From contig CAVPGV010000013.1 in the NCBI GenBank assembly GCA_963704075.1, positions 1-64,000 on the forward strand: a stretch of 64,000 bases of DNA, given 5' to 3'. This document shows, one piece after another, positions 1 to 8,602 of this stretch (within the stretch, counting starts at the first letter, position 1; the number at the start of each line of letters is the position of its first letter). The DNA is from JADKAV01 sp963704075. GTDB taxonomy: Bacteria; Actinomycetota; Actinomycetes; S36-B12; UBA10799. The translations under genes were made by a program, and so were the position numbers. The notes under the pieces were generated by a model, which was given only the letters and a program-made list of their open reading frames with translations, searched no databases and was not told the origin of the DNA.

Positions 1-236
1 AGGCCGATGAGCAGGTCCTGCTGGACATTCCGAACTGGGACTTCGACAAACAGGGTGCGGTCCCATTGCGCAAACCGGTCGACATCGGACCTGGTGACAC
101 CCTTCGGGTGCGTTGCAGGCACGATGCCTCACTGCGAACGCAGCTGCCCGCTCTGCAGGACACACCGGCTCGGTACGTGGTCTGGGGTGAAGGCACAACC
201 GACGAGATGTGCCTGGCCATCATGATCAACGGCTGA
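1..236 (+). CDS. PHM-like copper-dependent monooxygenase, C-terminal end (partial)
   Basis: Only the last 77 codons lie in the window; the reading frame enters at base 3 and stops at 234-236. The tail contains 'LLDIPNWDF', 'IGPGDTLRVRC' and 'WGEGTTDEMCLA'. In the copper type II ascorbate-dependent monooxygenases (peptidylglycine alpha-hydroxylating and dopamine beta-monooxygenase fold), the Met of the DEMC motif is a ligand of the catalytic copper. Bacterial members are usually exported, but the N-terminus is outside the window so location cannot be seen. The substrate is unknown. The next gene has its own promoter and is probably unrelated. Confidence 0.7.
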   Translation, partial: ADEQVLLDIPNWDFDKQGAVPLRKPVDIGPGDTLRVRCRHDASLRTQLPALQDTPARYVVWGEGTTDEMCLAIMING

Positions 237-278
237 CCGCTATCAGTGCAACGGATGCCCATCCGGTATCGCTACACC

Positions 279-284
279 TAGTAT
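279..284 (+). promoter_or_regulatory. -10 element of a leaderless promoter (amidase)
   Basis: TAGTAT is followed by exactly 6 nt and then the ATG at 291, so transcription and translation should start at nearly the same base. No Shine-Dalgarno sequence is present. Confidence 0.65.
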
Positions 285-290
285 CGGGGG

Positions 291-1684
291 ATGCTGACTA
301 GCGCGTTCACCGACGATGCCCTCGGAACCCATGATGTTGTCTCATTGCAGGCCGCACTCGCCGGCGGCGATGTCAGCCCCGGCGAACTGCGGCAGGCAGC
401 GCTCGAGCGCGCCGAAGCCGTGAAGCGGCTGAACGCGGTCGTGACCTGGCTGGACGAACCCGCCCCAGAGCAGGGTCCGTTCGCCGGGATCCCGTCGTTC
501 ATCAAGGACAACGAGGACATCGCCGGCTATCCCACCACCTTCGGCTCCCGCGCAACACCACGGACACCCGCAGCCGGGCCTTCGCGGTTCGTGCGGGACT
601 GGCGGCAACTCGGTCTGAACACCATCGGTAAGTCGGCGCTACCGGAGTTCGGCCTGACCGCGACCACCGAACCGATCGCACACGGACCCACCCGCAATCC
701 ATGGGATCTGGCATACAGCACCGGCGGCTCGTCGGGCGGCTCTGCGGCGCTGGTCGCGTCCGGGGTCGTGCCGCTGGCACACGCGAACGATGGCGGGGGG
801 TCGATCCGGATCCCCGCCTCGTGCTGTGGACTGGTGGGTCTGAAACCCTCGCGTGGGCGACTGGCCACCGCAGAGGCGATGGACATCATGCCGGTCAACA
901 TCGTCACCCAGGGTGTGCTCACCCGCACGGTTCGCGACACCGTGGCGTTCTACCGGGCTATGGCGCGAGTGCGGCCCACCGGTGACCTGCCGCCGATCGG
1001 GCCGACCGCCGATCCGCCGAAACTGCGCATCGGCGTCATCACCGACGGCCTCGCAGGGCTCTCGGTGGACCCCGAGGTCCGGGCTGCGGCCATGGCAGCC
1101 GGCACGTTGTGCGAATCGCTCGGGCACGACGTCGAGAGCATCGCTAATCCGTTCGACGACACGATCGCTCACGACTTCCTGCGCTACTGGGGGATGCTCG
1201 CCTTCTCGCTGCGGCGCCTGGGCGGGCGGGTGTTCGGGCCCGACTATGCGCCCTCTCGCCTGGAGCCCTTCAGCAAGTACCTCAGCGACTACTTCACCTC
1301 GATCGCACCGCGGATGCCCGCCGCGATCCACCGCTTGCGCCGCTTCAGCCTGGAACACGACCAGATCCTGGACACGTACGACGTCCTGATTTCGCCGGTG
1401 CTGGCCAGCCCGCCGGTACCGATCGGCCATCTGGGTCCCGATGTGGCCCCGCGCGAACACCTCGTCCGGCTTCTGCGCTATGCATCATTCACCGCGCTGC
1501 AGAACGTGTCGGGAGCACCCGCGATCTCGTTGCCGTTGGGTGTGTCGTCGGTGGGCTGCCGATCGGCGTCCAGTTCGCCTCGGGGTACGGGCGCGAACAG
1601 GTCCTGCTCGACCTCGCCGCCAGCATCGAGCAGGCGTCACCATGGCTGCGCATTGACCAGACGCCGAGCACCGGCGAGGCGTAG
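291..1684 (+). CDS. Amidase signature enzyme, one frameshift near 1550
   Basis: Amidase-signature hydrolase, releasing ammonia from a carboxamide; substrate not predictable. The Ser-cisSer-Lys triad is visible: Lys72 in 'SFIKDNED', Ser147 in 'GGSSGGSAA' and Ser171 in 'GGGSIRIPAS'. About 465 residues after correction, normal for the family. The frame moves by -1 near 1550 (one base missing): upstream reads 'SLPLGVSS', and the next frame continues 'GLPIGVQFASGYGREQVLL' to a TAG at 1682-1684, exactly the expected family ending. Read without correction, the frame runs on in frame into the wax ester synthase and gives a false 990-residue fusion. Start chosen because a leaderless -10 lies 6 nt upstream. 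Confidence 0.88.
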
Positions 1685-1739
1685 ATTTGGAGATGCCGGG
1701 CACAGCAGTGGGCTTGGCATATCGAACCAGGGAGTGACC

Positions 1740-3263
1740 ATGGCAACAGCGTCGATGAGCGTCCAGGATGCCCTGTGGCTGACCATGGACCGGCCGAACA
1801 ACCTGATGGTGGTGGATGGCTCGCTGGTCCTGCGGGGAACGCCGGACATCGACGACGTGCATGCCATCTACGAAGCAGCCGTGGAACGCTTCCCGGTGCT
1901 CGGTCGGCGTGCGGTGAAGTCGGGTTTCGGATGGGCGTGGGAGGACGATCCGGACTTCGACCTCGAGTCACACCTCCAGGTGGTCGACTTCGGGGAGGGC
2001 AAGACGCTGGTCGATCTGCAGGAGTTCATGGCCGAACAGCGCTCGCAGCCACTGCCCAAGGACCGTCCGCTATGGGTCGGCTACGTGATCTCCCCGATCA
2101 CACTGGACGACGGCACCGTGGGTTCGGCGATGATGACCCGGTTCCACCACTCCATCGCTGACGGGGTGCGGTTGACCCAGGTCCTGCTCGGGTTGTGCGA
2201 GACGGATGAGGCCAGCGTCGGCGCGGTGGTGGCCCGTAAAGGGGTCCAGAGCGGCGAGGCGTCCTCACCTCCAGAGGAGATCGGACGCGTGGCCATACAC
2301 GCGGCGGGCGAGGTCGCCCACGTGGTGGAGGCCGGCGTGGAGGACGTGGCCAGTGAGACGGTGAACGCGGTGCGTAATCCGCTGTCGGCCCTGGCCCACC
2401 TGCCCGGCAAGGCGCTCGGGGTCGCGCGCTCGGGCTTCCACCAGGTCGACGAAGGCTTCTCCCTGGTCCGCCACCCCGACCGCCTGCTCGATGCCCTCGA
2501 GGTCCTGGGGGCCGAGCAACATCGCAGCCTCAACGACCTGTCCTCGGTGACGAAGATCGCCTTGGCCGGCACGGAGTCGACGGTGTGGACCGGCAAGCCG
2601 GGCACGCACAAGGCGCTGGCATGGTCACCGGGCATTCCCCTCGACGACATCAAGGCGCTGGGACGCCGGGCGGGAGCGACAGTCAACGACGTGCTTCTGG
2701 CCGCGATTTCCGGGGGGCTGCAGCGGTATCTCGCGGCGTTCGACGAGGAGTTGGAGGAGGTGAACTGGATGGTGCCGGTCAACCTGAAGCCGTTCGAGGA
2801 CAACCTGCCTCCGGACTTGGGCAACTACTTCGCTCTGGTGTTCCTGCCCATGCCGCTGGACGAACCCGACCCACAGGCACGCCTGGAACAGATGCACCAC
2901 CGGATGCACCGGATCAAGCACTCCGACGAGGCGGTGCTCACGTTCGGCCTGCAGCGCATGGTTTCGATGTCGCCGAGCCAGATCGCGTTCTTCCTCACCA
3001 ACTTCTTCGCCAACAAGGCGGTGGGCGTGCTCACCAACGTGCCAGGGCCGACGTCGCTCATGCGTTTCGCCGGTATCGAGGTGGAGCAGGTCGTCGGCTT
3101 CGCGCCGTGCTCCGGCAACCAGCCGATGACCGCGACGATCTTCAGCTACAACGGCAAGGTCACCGTCGGTTTCGCCACTGATGCCGAACTGCTGCCGGAC
3201 CCGGCCAACCTCGTCGAGTTGGTCCTCGATGAACTGACCCGTATGGACGCCGAGGTGGTCTGA
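1740..3263 (+). CDS. Wax ester synthase/diacylglycerol O-acyltransferase (WS/DGAT)
   Basis: WS/DGAT enzymes join acyl-CoA to diacylglycerol or a fatty alcohol to make triacylglycerol or wax ester storage lipid, peripherally at the membrane or lipid body. The protein has 507 residues, near the usual 450-500. The catalytic HHxxxDG motif is 'HHSIADG' at residues 136-142, and the C-terminal half carries 'VPVNLKP' and 'NYFALVFLP' as in the family. A GGGAG Shine-Dalgarno lies 5 nt before the ATG. The gene follows the amidase by 55 nt. It ends directly against the convergent DUF4032 gene, with no base between the two stop codons. A second WS/DGAT lies at 29413-31212. Confidence 0.93.
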   Translation: MATASMSVQDALWLTMDRPNNLMVVDGSLVLRGTPDIDDVHAIYEAAVERFPVLGRRAVKSGFGWAWEDDPDFDLESHLQVVDFGEGKTLVDLQEFMAEQRSQPLPKDRPLWVGYVISPITLDDGTVGSAMMTRFHHSIADGVRLTQVLLGLCETDEASVGAVVARKGVQSGEASSPPEEIGRVAIHAAGEVAHVVEAGVEDVASETVNAVRNPLSALAHLPGKALGVARSGFHQVDEGFSLVRHPDRLLDALEVLGAEQHRSLNDLSSVTKIALAGTESTVWTGKPGTHKALAWSPGIPLDDIKALGRRAGATVNDVLLAAISGGLQRYLAAFDEELEEVNWMVPVNLKPFEDNLPPDLGNYFALVFLPMPLDEPDPQARLEQMHHRMHRIKHSDEAVLTFGLQRMVSMSPSQIAFFLTNFFANKAVGVLTNVPGPTSLMRFAGIEVEQVVGFAPCSGNQPMTATIFSYNGKVTVGFATDAELLPDPANLVELVLDELTRMDAEVV

Positions 3264-4613
3264 TCAGGGTCCCTGATCGTCCTCGGACCTCTCCACCAGC
3301 CCCAACGCGTCGAGTTCGAGCATCCCGGTGTCGTCCCCGGTCATCGGGAACAGGGTTGACTCGTCGGGCTTCTCCCGCAAGACCGTGCTGACGTAGTCGT
3401 CCACCGCCTCCCGGAGGCCGACATCCTGTCCTGCCCGCTCGGACATGTACCAGCGGTGTTCCAGCACTTCGTGGAACACCTCCGCGTCCTGCAGTTTTGT
3501 GCGCAGGTGTGATGGCACCGCGGAGATCACCGGTTCGTAGACGTCGGACAACCATCGGTGGGCCGCGATCACGTCCTCCCGGGGCGACTGCTCGCTGCGC
3601 CTGGTGCGTACCTCGGTGGCCAGGGTCGCGGTCGGCATCCCGTCGGCGCGAGCGGCAGCACAGTACTGGTCGAGGTCGTTCAGCAGCCTGCGGGCCTGGT
3701 TCTCGCCCACGTCCAGGCCCACGAGCCGCAGGAGGCGCCGGGAGTGGTAACCCGCATCGACCACCTTTGGCTGGATTCGGACGACTCCGTCAGAGGTCCG
3801 CCGCAGATCGAGTTCGGCGACGTCGAAGCCGAGGTTGTTGAGCCGGTCGACCCTGCGTGCGATCCGCCAGCGCTGCGCCCCGTCGACGTGCTCAGCCTCG
3901 GTGAGTTCATCCCACAAACGCTCGTACCGTTTGGGAATCTCGTCGGCGATCGCGATCGGGTCGAAATCCGGGCCGAGGCGGCCACCGGCGACCAGGTCCA
4001 TGAGACCGCCCGCGATGTTCAGATGCGCAAGCTCCACGTCGTGGTTGCGCTGCCCGTCGGTGAGCCGCTGGTGCAGCTCACCGGTCTCGGCGTCCACCAA
4101 GTAGGCGGCGAAGGCTCCGGCATCCCGCCGGAAGAGCACGTTGGACAGCGAGCAGTCGTACCAGGCGAAACCCACCAGGTGCAGCCGCGCCAGCAGCAGG
4201 ACCAATGCATCGAGCAAACGGTCGACCGTTTGCTGTGACAGCACCCGGGTATAGACCGTTCGGTACGGGATGGACCAGGTCAAGTGTTCCGTGACAAGCA
4301 TCCCCGGTAGCGGCTCGCCGCGGGCGTCGCGCCGCCCGGTCACCACACCGACTCCATGGACCGCGGGGATGTCGAGTTCCTCGAGGTCGCGCAGCAGGCC
4401 GAACTCCCGCTCGGCGAGCTCCTCGTTGATCTCTTTGAGCGCCATGACGGTCCCGCCGACGTCGACGAATCGGACGACGTGGCGGGAGATCCCACGGGGC
4501 AGCGGAATCAACAGTTCCTGCGGCCAGTGCATCAGTGGCAGTTCCCACGGGAAGTCCAACATGTCGCCGGGCAATCCAGCTTCGAGCCGGATCTGCAGTT
4601 CGTCGGACGACAT
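3264..4613 (-). CDS. DUF4032 family protein with kinase-like motifs
   Basis: Conserved actinobacterial protein of 449 residues; function unknown. It has the layout of a minimal kinase or LPS-kinase fold. Lys60 in 'MALKEI' resembles the strand-3 lysine. 'WYDCSLSNVLF' (151-161) resembles a catalytic loop, with Asp153 and Asn158. 'YLVDAETGEL' (171-180) supplies a metal-binding Asp174. The C-terminal third is the DUF4032-specific part. The start at 4613 is preferred over an upstream in-frame codon because CACAAT lies 6 nt upstream on this strand and the longer form adds low-complexity Arg-rich sequence. The gene is divergent from terC across 104 nt. Phosphotransfer is inference only. Confidence 0.85.
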   Translation of the reverse strand: MSSDELQIRLEAGLPGDMLDFPWELPLMHWPQELLIPLPRGISRHVVRFVDVGGTVMALKEINEELAEREFGLLRDLEELDIPAVHGVGVVTGRRDARGEPLPGMLVTEHLTWSIPYRTVYTRVLSQQTVDRLLDALVLLLARLHLVGFAWYDCSLSNVLFRRDAGAFAAYLVDAETGELHQRLTDGQRNHDVELAHLNIAGGLMDLVAGGRLGPDFDPIAIADEIPKRYERLWDELTEAEHVDGAQRWRIARRVDRLNNLGFDVAELDLRRTSDGVVRIQPKVVDAGYHSRRLLRLVGLDVGENQARRLLNDLDQYCAAARADGMPTATLATEVRTRRSEQSPREDVIAAHRWLSDVYEPVISAVPSHLRTKLQDAEVFHEVLEHRWYMSERAGQDVGLREAVDDYVSTVLREKPDESTLFPMTGDDTGMLELDALGLVERSEDDQGP

Positions 4614-4705
4614 TTGGTCATTGTGCCCCAGGGCGCCGGTTTCGTGGGTTCTGACGGGTCCGGACCGCCCACGACCACGCCGATTGCGGGTCCACACCCG
4701 TCTGC

Positions 4706-4711
4706 CAGACT
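4706..4711 (+). promoter_or_regulatory. -10-like element of terC (leaderless)
   Basis: CAGACT, then 6 nt, then ATG at 4718. The opposite strand has a matching arrangement for the DUF4032 gene: CACAAT at 4625-4620, then 6 nt, then the ATG at 4613. Both deviate from TAnnnT at the first base. Confidence 0.45.
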
Positions 4712-4717
4712 GGGCTG

Positions 4718-5776
4718 ATGATGCTTCCGGCAGCTGCAGCCAGCGCCGGCGAACCCAGTCTGATCGTCCCGGCATGGTTGTGGGCGCTCACGGTGGGGAT
4801 CGTCGTGGTGCTGATCACGTTCGAGTTCGTCCAAGCGACGCGCAATCCGCATGAGGTCAAGGTGCGGGAGGCGGCTATCCAGTCGATCATCTATGTGGGG
4901 ATCGCGATCGCATTCGGCATCTTCTTCGCCTGGTGGAGTGCCGACCAGACACCGGCCAAGGGTGGATCCTTCGGCCTTGAGTACTTCGCCGGATGGTTGA
5001 TCGAGAAGAGCCTGTCGGTGGACAACCTCTTCGTCTTCGTCATCATCATGAGCACCTTCGCCGTGCCGAAGATCTACCAGCAGAAGGTGCTGATGGCCGG
5101 CATCGCGGGGGCACTGGTCCTGCGGACGATCTTCATCTTCCTGGGGGCGGCGGCGCTCGAGGCGTTCTCGTTCACGTATGTGATCTTCGGGGTGTTCCTG
5201 ATCTACACCGCCATCGGCCTCGCGCGGCACCGCGACGAAGAGCCCGAGTTCAACGAGGGCAAGGTGGTGCGGATCGCCAAGCGGGTGTTGCCGTTCACCG
5301 ATGAGTACGACGGCCCGCACCTGCACACCAAGATCAACGGCAAGTACTTCGGCACGCCCTTGCTGATGGTGATGATCGCCATCTTCGCCACCGACATCAT
5401 CTTCGCCCTCGACTCCATCCCCGCGGTCTACGGCGTGACGAACGAGCCCTTCATCGTGTTCGCCGCGAACGCTTTCGCGCTGCTGGGCCTGCGGGCGCTC
5501 TACTTCCTGGTCGCCGGTCTGCTGGACCGTCTGGTGTACCTGTCGATCGGGCTGGCCGTCATCCTCGCATTCATCGGGGTGAAACTGATCCTCGTGTTCT
5601 TCGGCATCCACATCGACATCTGGCTGTCCCTGGGATTCATCCTCGGCATCCTGGTCATCACTACGGTTGCCTCACTGCTCAAGGTCCGTAAGGACCCGTC
5701 CGCGTCGGCCCACGCCGGGGCCATTCCCGGCTTCGAGAGCAAGAAGACCAAGGACCAGAAAGAGGCCGACGAGTAG
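4718..5776 (+). CDS. TerC family integral membrane protein
   Basis: TerC/Alx family protein of 352 residues. Members are polytopic membrane proteins linked to tellurite resistance, manganese efflux or exoenzyme metalation. The sequence shows about nine hydrophobic segments. It has the two acidic family motifs, 'EKSLSVDNLFVF' in the first half and 'FATDIIFALDSIPAV' in the second, whose aspartates probably bind metal. The C-terminal 40 residues are a hydrophilic cytoplasmic tail. The leaderless start leaves no room for a manganese riboswitch of the kind found upstream of many terC homologues. The gene is monocistronic, with a hairpin just after the stop codon. Confidence 0.92.
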   Translation: MMLPAAAASAGEPSLIVPAWLWALTVGIVVVLITFEFVQATRNPHEVKVREAAIQSIIYVGIAIAFGIFFAWWSADQTPAKGGSFGLEYFAGWLIEKSLSVDNLFVFVIIMSTFAVPKIYQQKVLMAGIAGALVLRTIFIFLGAAALEAFSFTYVIFGVFLIYTAIGLARHRDEEPEFNEGKVVRIAKRVLPFTDEYDGPHLHTKINGKYFGTPLLMVMIAIFATDIIFALDSIPAVYGVTNEPFIVFAANAFALLGLRALYFLVAGLLDRLVYLSIGLAVILAFIGVKLILVFFGIHIDIWLSLGFILGILVITTVASLLKVRKDPSASAHAGAIPGFESKKTKDQKEADE

Positions 5777-5785
5777 CCAGCGGCC

Positions 5786-5805
5786 CGAGTCGCGGATGTG
5801 ACTCG
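5786..5805 (+). terminator. Hairpin after terC
   Basis: CGAGTC (5786-5791), an 8-nt loop, then GACTCG (5800-5805), flanked by GGCC on both sides. It begins 10 nt after the terC stop. It has no real T-run, as is common for hairpin terminators in high-GC actinobacteria. Confidence 0.5.
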
Positions 5806-5958
5806 GCGGCCGAGGGTTCGTTTGCGCAGTCCTGGTGCGGATCAGGCAATGCTGGATCGCGAACAGACCGCGAGAAGGACAACCGACCCGTTTCGCATCC
5901 TGTTCAGCCGCCTGACGAGGGCAAAGGCTGCGACGGTTTGGCTGTGATCTCCACCGCG

Positions 5959-6072
5959 GGCGTGAGAGTTGGGTACAGGCGTTGGACAACGGTACAGGCG
6001 TTGGACAACCACGGGCGTTCTTTCTCACGCCTGTGCGGATCTCCAACGCACGTACACAACTCCAACGCCTGT
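5959..6072. repeat. Tandem 19-bp repeat with nested inverted repeats
   Basis: The unit ggtacaggcgttggacaac occurs twice head to tail at 5972-5990 and 5991-6009 with no mismatch. TCCAACGCCTGT at 6061-6072 is an exact inverted copy of 12 bases of the unit, so either copy could pair with it. Outside the tandem, GGCGTGAGA (5959-5967) pairs with TCTCACGCC (6023-6031). The element can therefore form alternative hairpins. Confidence 0.75.
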
Positions 6073-6210
6073 GGACCTTGCCCCCCGAGAAGCCGGATTG
6101 ATCCTCGAAATGGAGATCTCCCCACCGAGGAGATCCCGCCCGCGATTTCGCCACAGCCTCTGCAGAGGCGCCTGAGGCGCCAGAATTCCCGCTGGGCGAA
6201 CGATGTCGCC

Positions 6211-6510
6211 CTAGATGGCTCGGATCAAGGCAGCAGTCGCTGCGCCGACCACAACCACCACCAGGAACGGAGCGCGCAGCATCAGGGCGACCGCCGCCGC
6301 GGCCACGGCAGCGAGGCGGGCGTCGATCACCACGGTCATCCCTTGTCCCACCGTCACCACGGCGAGCAGGGCGGACAATAAGGCGATGGGGAACATCGCG
6401 ACCAGTTGGGCCACCAATGGCTTGTCGAGCATGCGTTCGGGCACGACGAAGCCCAGCGCCTTGAGGGTGTAGGCGACTGCACTGCCGATCAGAACGGCCG
6501 CCCAGATCAC
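6211..6510 (-). CDS. azlD: AzlD family branched-chain amino acid exporter subunit
   Basis: Small membrane protein of 99 residues with three to four hydrophobic helices, partner of AzlC in a two-subunit exporter of branched-chain and related amino acids. 'LVAMFPIALLSALLAV' and the Ala/Val-rich C-terminus fit the family. The GTG start at 6510 overlaps the azlC stop in a GTGA arrangement, which indicates translational coupling and decides the start. The frame is open further upstream, but that part overlaps azlC and has no family similarity. Confidence 0.85.
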   Translation of the reverse strand: MIWAAVLIGSAVAYTLKALGFVVPERMLDKPLVAQLVAMFPIALLSALLAVVTVGQGMTVVIDARLAAVAAAAVALMLRAPFLVVVVVGAATAALIRAI

Positions 6511-7190
6511 GAGGTTCTCCGCAGGAACAGGAACGGGACGAGGGCAGCGCACAGGACCGGCAGGCCGGGGGAGAGGACCGGCGTCAGCGCGATTCCCACC
6601 ACGGCGGCGGTGACTGCCACCTGCAGCAGGCGTCGATCGGTGATCTGGGGCCAGAGCAGAGCCAGGAAGGCCGCCGGTACTGCGGCGTCCAGGCCCCAGC
6701 GGGTGGGATCGCCGATACTGTCTGCGCCAAGTGCCCCCACGAGACTGCCGAGGTTCCACAGCACGAACACACTGGCCCCTGTCGACCAGAAGGCAAGAGC
6801 CGGGCGCGGCGTCGGTCGATCGTAGTGGGCCAGCGCCATCGCCGTGGACTCGTCGATCGTCAGGTGGGCCGCTGGCAGGGACAGTCCCGGGGACGGCTGC
6901 AGGATCTGACGGATACGCAACCCGTAGAAGAGGTTGCGCAGCCCGAGCAGTCCACTGCTCGCGATCGCGGCCGCGGCCGAACCGCCGCCGGCCAGTACGG
7001 ACACCATTGCGAACTGGGACGCGCCGGTGAACATCAGAGCACTCAGCGCCATCGTCTGCCAGACAGACAACCCTGAGGTGATCGACAGGGCCCCGAACGA
7101 GACTCCGTAGGCACCCGTGGTCGCGCCGATCGTGACGGCCTCGACCACGACCCCACGACGCGTGTCGTCCGGGGATTGCGATTGATTCAT
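6507..7190 (-). CDS. azlC: AzlC family branched-chain amino acid exporter, large subunit
   Basis: Protein of 227 residues with about six membrane segments. Typical AzlC features are 'GVSFGALSITSGLSVWQT', 'TGASQFAMVSVLAGGG' and 'GLRNLFYGL' in the first half. It pairs with AzlD to export valine, leucine, isoleucine or analogues. ATG at 7190 is chosen because the hydrophobic core starts about 20 residues later and a purine-rich GAGAGA lies just upstream. A more upstream in-frame start would add an Arg/Pro-rich, unconserved stretch. The promoter should lie in the 261 bp between this gene and the divergent protease gene. Confidence 0.9.
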   Translation of the reverse strand: MNQSQSPDDTRRGVVVEAVTIGATTGAYGVSFGALSITSGLSVWQTMALSALMFTGASQFAMVSVLAGGGSAAAAIASSGLLGLRNLFYGLRIRQILQPSPGLSLPAAHLTIDESTAMALAHYDRPTPRPALAFWSTGASVFVLWNLGSLVGALGADSIGDPTRWGLDAAVPAAFLALLWPQITDRRLLQVAVTAAVVGIALTPVLSPGLPVLCAALVPFLFLRRTS

Positions 7191-7438
7191 CGTGGATCTC
7201 TCGTCATCGGGCGACCTCCGCCGGCCGTGGCACGGTCCTGGCCCGCGGACAGCGACCGGTGGGCCAGGACGATGCCCGACCCGCCAGGCACAGGTATCCC
7301 CCGTGGCCGGCTTCTGCACTTGTCCGCACGATGGGCATCATTCCAATAGCCCGTGGCGTGATCCCGCGGGGGAGTGCTGTTGAGCGAGACCAGGCACAGG
7401 GCTAGGGCCTGCATACCGGTGAGTGCTGCCCGCGCGGG

Positions 7439-7444
7439 TACCGT
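7439..7444 (+). promoter_or_regulatory. -10 element of a leaderless promoter (metalloprotease)
   Basis: TACCGT, then 7 nt, then ATG at 7452. It favours this start over an in-frame GTG at 7374. Confidence 0.5.
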
Positions 7445-7451
7445 GGTGAAC

Positions 7452-8549
7452 ATGGTGGGAGTGCTCGCCGCGATCGCCGCGGCCGCAGTGGGCATCTCCG
7501 GTGTGGTCGCGCCGGCAGCCATGGTTGACGGTCCAGCTGGGTACAGCGCAGCCCCGCGGCAAAGTGCTTTGGACGCCGATTACTACCTGGTCGACGCCTC
7601 CGGGAACTGGGCCGCCCCGCGCTGCATAGGCAATGGCAGTCGGGGCCCGCGGGTGCAGCCGGTATTCGTGTACCGGAAGGGGACGAAGAACCGGTACAAC
7701 CACTTCCGCACGGTCTTCAACCGATCGACGTACCTGACCACCGGCATCTTCGAACGTTCGTCAGGCGCCCGTCGCACGGTTCGCTGGGTCCATGACCGGT
7801 CCTGCAGCCCGGTTATCCTGCAGGTGGCGGTGCCCGCCTCGAAGACGTACAACTTGGTCAACTTGCGGCGGTACCTCACGAAGAAGGACCCCCGATTCCG
7901 GCGCACCGACCGCGTCTACAGCCTGTGGGTCGACGCCACCACAAGTCCCAACTGGTCGGGCCTCGGCGGGGACCGGTGGTCGGCGACGTGGAGTTCGTCG
8001 TGGGGCTTCGTCTGGGTCGACGCCCACGAACTCGTGCACGCGCTCGGAGCGATCAGCCCGAATGCGCCGCATTCCACGGGCAAAGGTCACTGCTACGACG
8101 CCTACGACATCATGTGCTATCGCGACGGCGGCCCTGGATGGCGCAAGACGATCAAGTGCCCCTCGCCGAGTTCGCAGTACCGCCTCGATTGCGGTGACGA
8201 CGACTACTTCGCGCTCAAGCCTCGCAAAGGGTCCTGGCTGGCGCGCAATCCGGGCGCCAACGTCGCCAGATCCAGGTTCCTGGCCAAGGTCAGGCCTCGG
8301 CCGCTGCCGGTTGAGCCGCCCGCCCCGATCGATGTGACGCGGGACTTCGACAGCGTCGACTGGCAGAGCGTGCCGGGTGTGCGGTACGACGTGGGGGTGG
8401 TGGATGGCAACGCCAGCATCTCCTGGGTGGTGCAGGACACCACTGCTGGCACAGCGCCACTGGCCGCGTTGAGCCCGCAGGCACGGGTGTTCGTGCGTGC
8501 AGTCAACGATGCGGGGTATTCCAAGCGGATCCGTGCCGATTACCGCTGA
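7452..8549 (+). CDS. Predicted secreted zinc metalloprotease (HExxH)
   Basis: Protein of 365 residues beginning with an Ala/Val-rich hydrophobic segment and 'APAA', consistent with a signal peptide, though it lacks the usual N-terminal positive charge. A longer form from GTG 7374 would add basic residues. 'HELVHALGA' at about residues 192-200 gives the two zinc-binding His and the catalytic Glu. 'DIMCY' about 30 residues later looks like a metzincin-type Met-turn. Between them lie 'APHSTGKGHCYD', so a third ligand is probably the His of APH or GHC. The C-terminal 80 residues look like a small beta domain. Substrate unknown. The gene stands alone. Confidence 0.75.
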   Translation: MVGVLAAIAAAAVGISGVVAPAAMVDGPAGYSAAPRQSALDADYYLVDASGNWAAPRCIGNGSRGPRVQPVFVYRKGTKNRYNHFRTVFNRSTYLTTGIFERSSGARRTVRWVHDRSCSPVILQVAVPASKTYNLVNLRRYLTKKDPRFRRTDRVYSLWVDATTSPNWSGLGGDRWSATWSSSWGFVWVDAHELVHALGAISPNAPHSTGKGHCYDAYDIMCYRDGGPGWRKTIKCPSPSSQYRLDCGDDDYFALKPRKGSWLARNPGANVARSRFLAKVRPRPLPVEPPAPIDVTRDFDSVDWQSVPGVRYDVGVVDGNASISWVVQDTTAGTAPLAALSPQARVFVRAVNDAGYSKRIRADYR

Positions 8550-8590
8550 AACCCGGTGTGTGGCGGCGCGGCCGCGGCCCGGACGTGGAT

Positions 8591-8596
8591 TACCGT
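8591..8596 (+). promoter_or_regulatory. -10 element of a leaderless promoter (membrane protein)
   Basis: TACCGT, 6 nt, then GTG at 8603. It sets the start of the next gene. Confidence 0.6.
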
Positions 8597-8602
8597 GAAC
8601 AC

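Larger units (their letters stand above)
5777..6210. other. 434-bp intergenic region between convergent terC and azlD, with terminator and repeats
   Basis: No credible gene. It holds a hairpin at 5786-5805, a perfect tandem duplication of a 19-mer at 5972-6009, and inverted copies of parts of it downstream. Because terC and azlD point at each other, termination signals for both are expected here. Confidence 0.7.

Noticed and set aside
291..3263. A 990-codon open frame that would fuse an amidase to a wax ester synthase
   Set aside because: The stretch between 1550 and 1740 is unlike either family, while the next frame gives the exact amidase ending and a TAG at 1684, and the synthase has its own Shine-Dalgarno and ATG at 1740.
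4614..4717. Manganese (yybP-ykoY) riboswitch upstream of terC
   Set aside because: Only 104 nt separate terC from the divergent gene, and the -10-like element sits 6 nt before the start codon, leaving no leader RNA.
5972..6009. CRISPR array
   Set aside because: Only two 19-bp units directly abut, with no spacers and no cas genes nearby.
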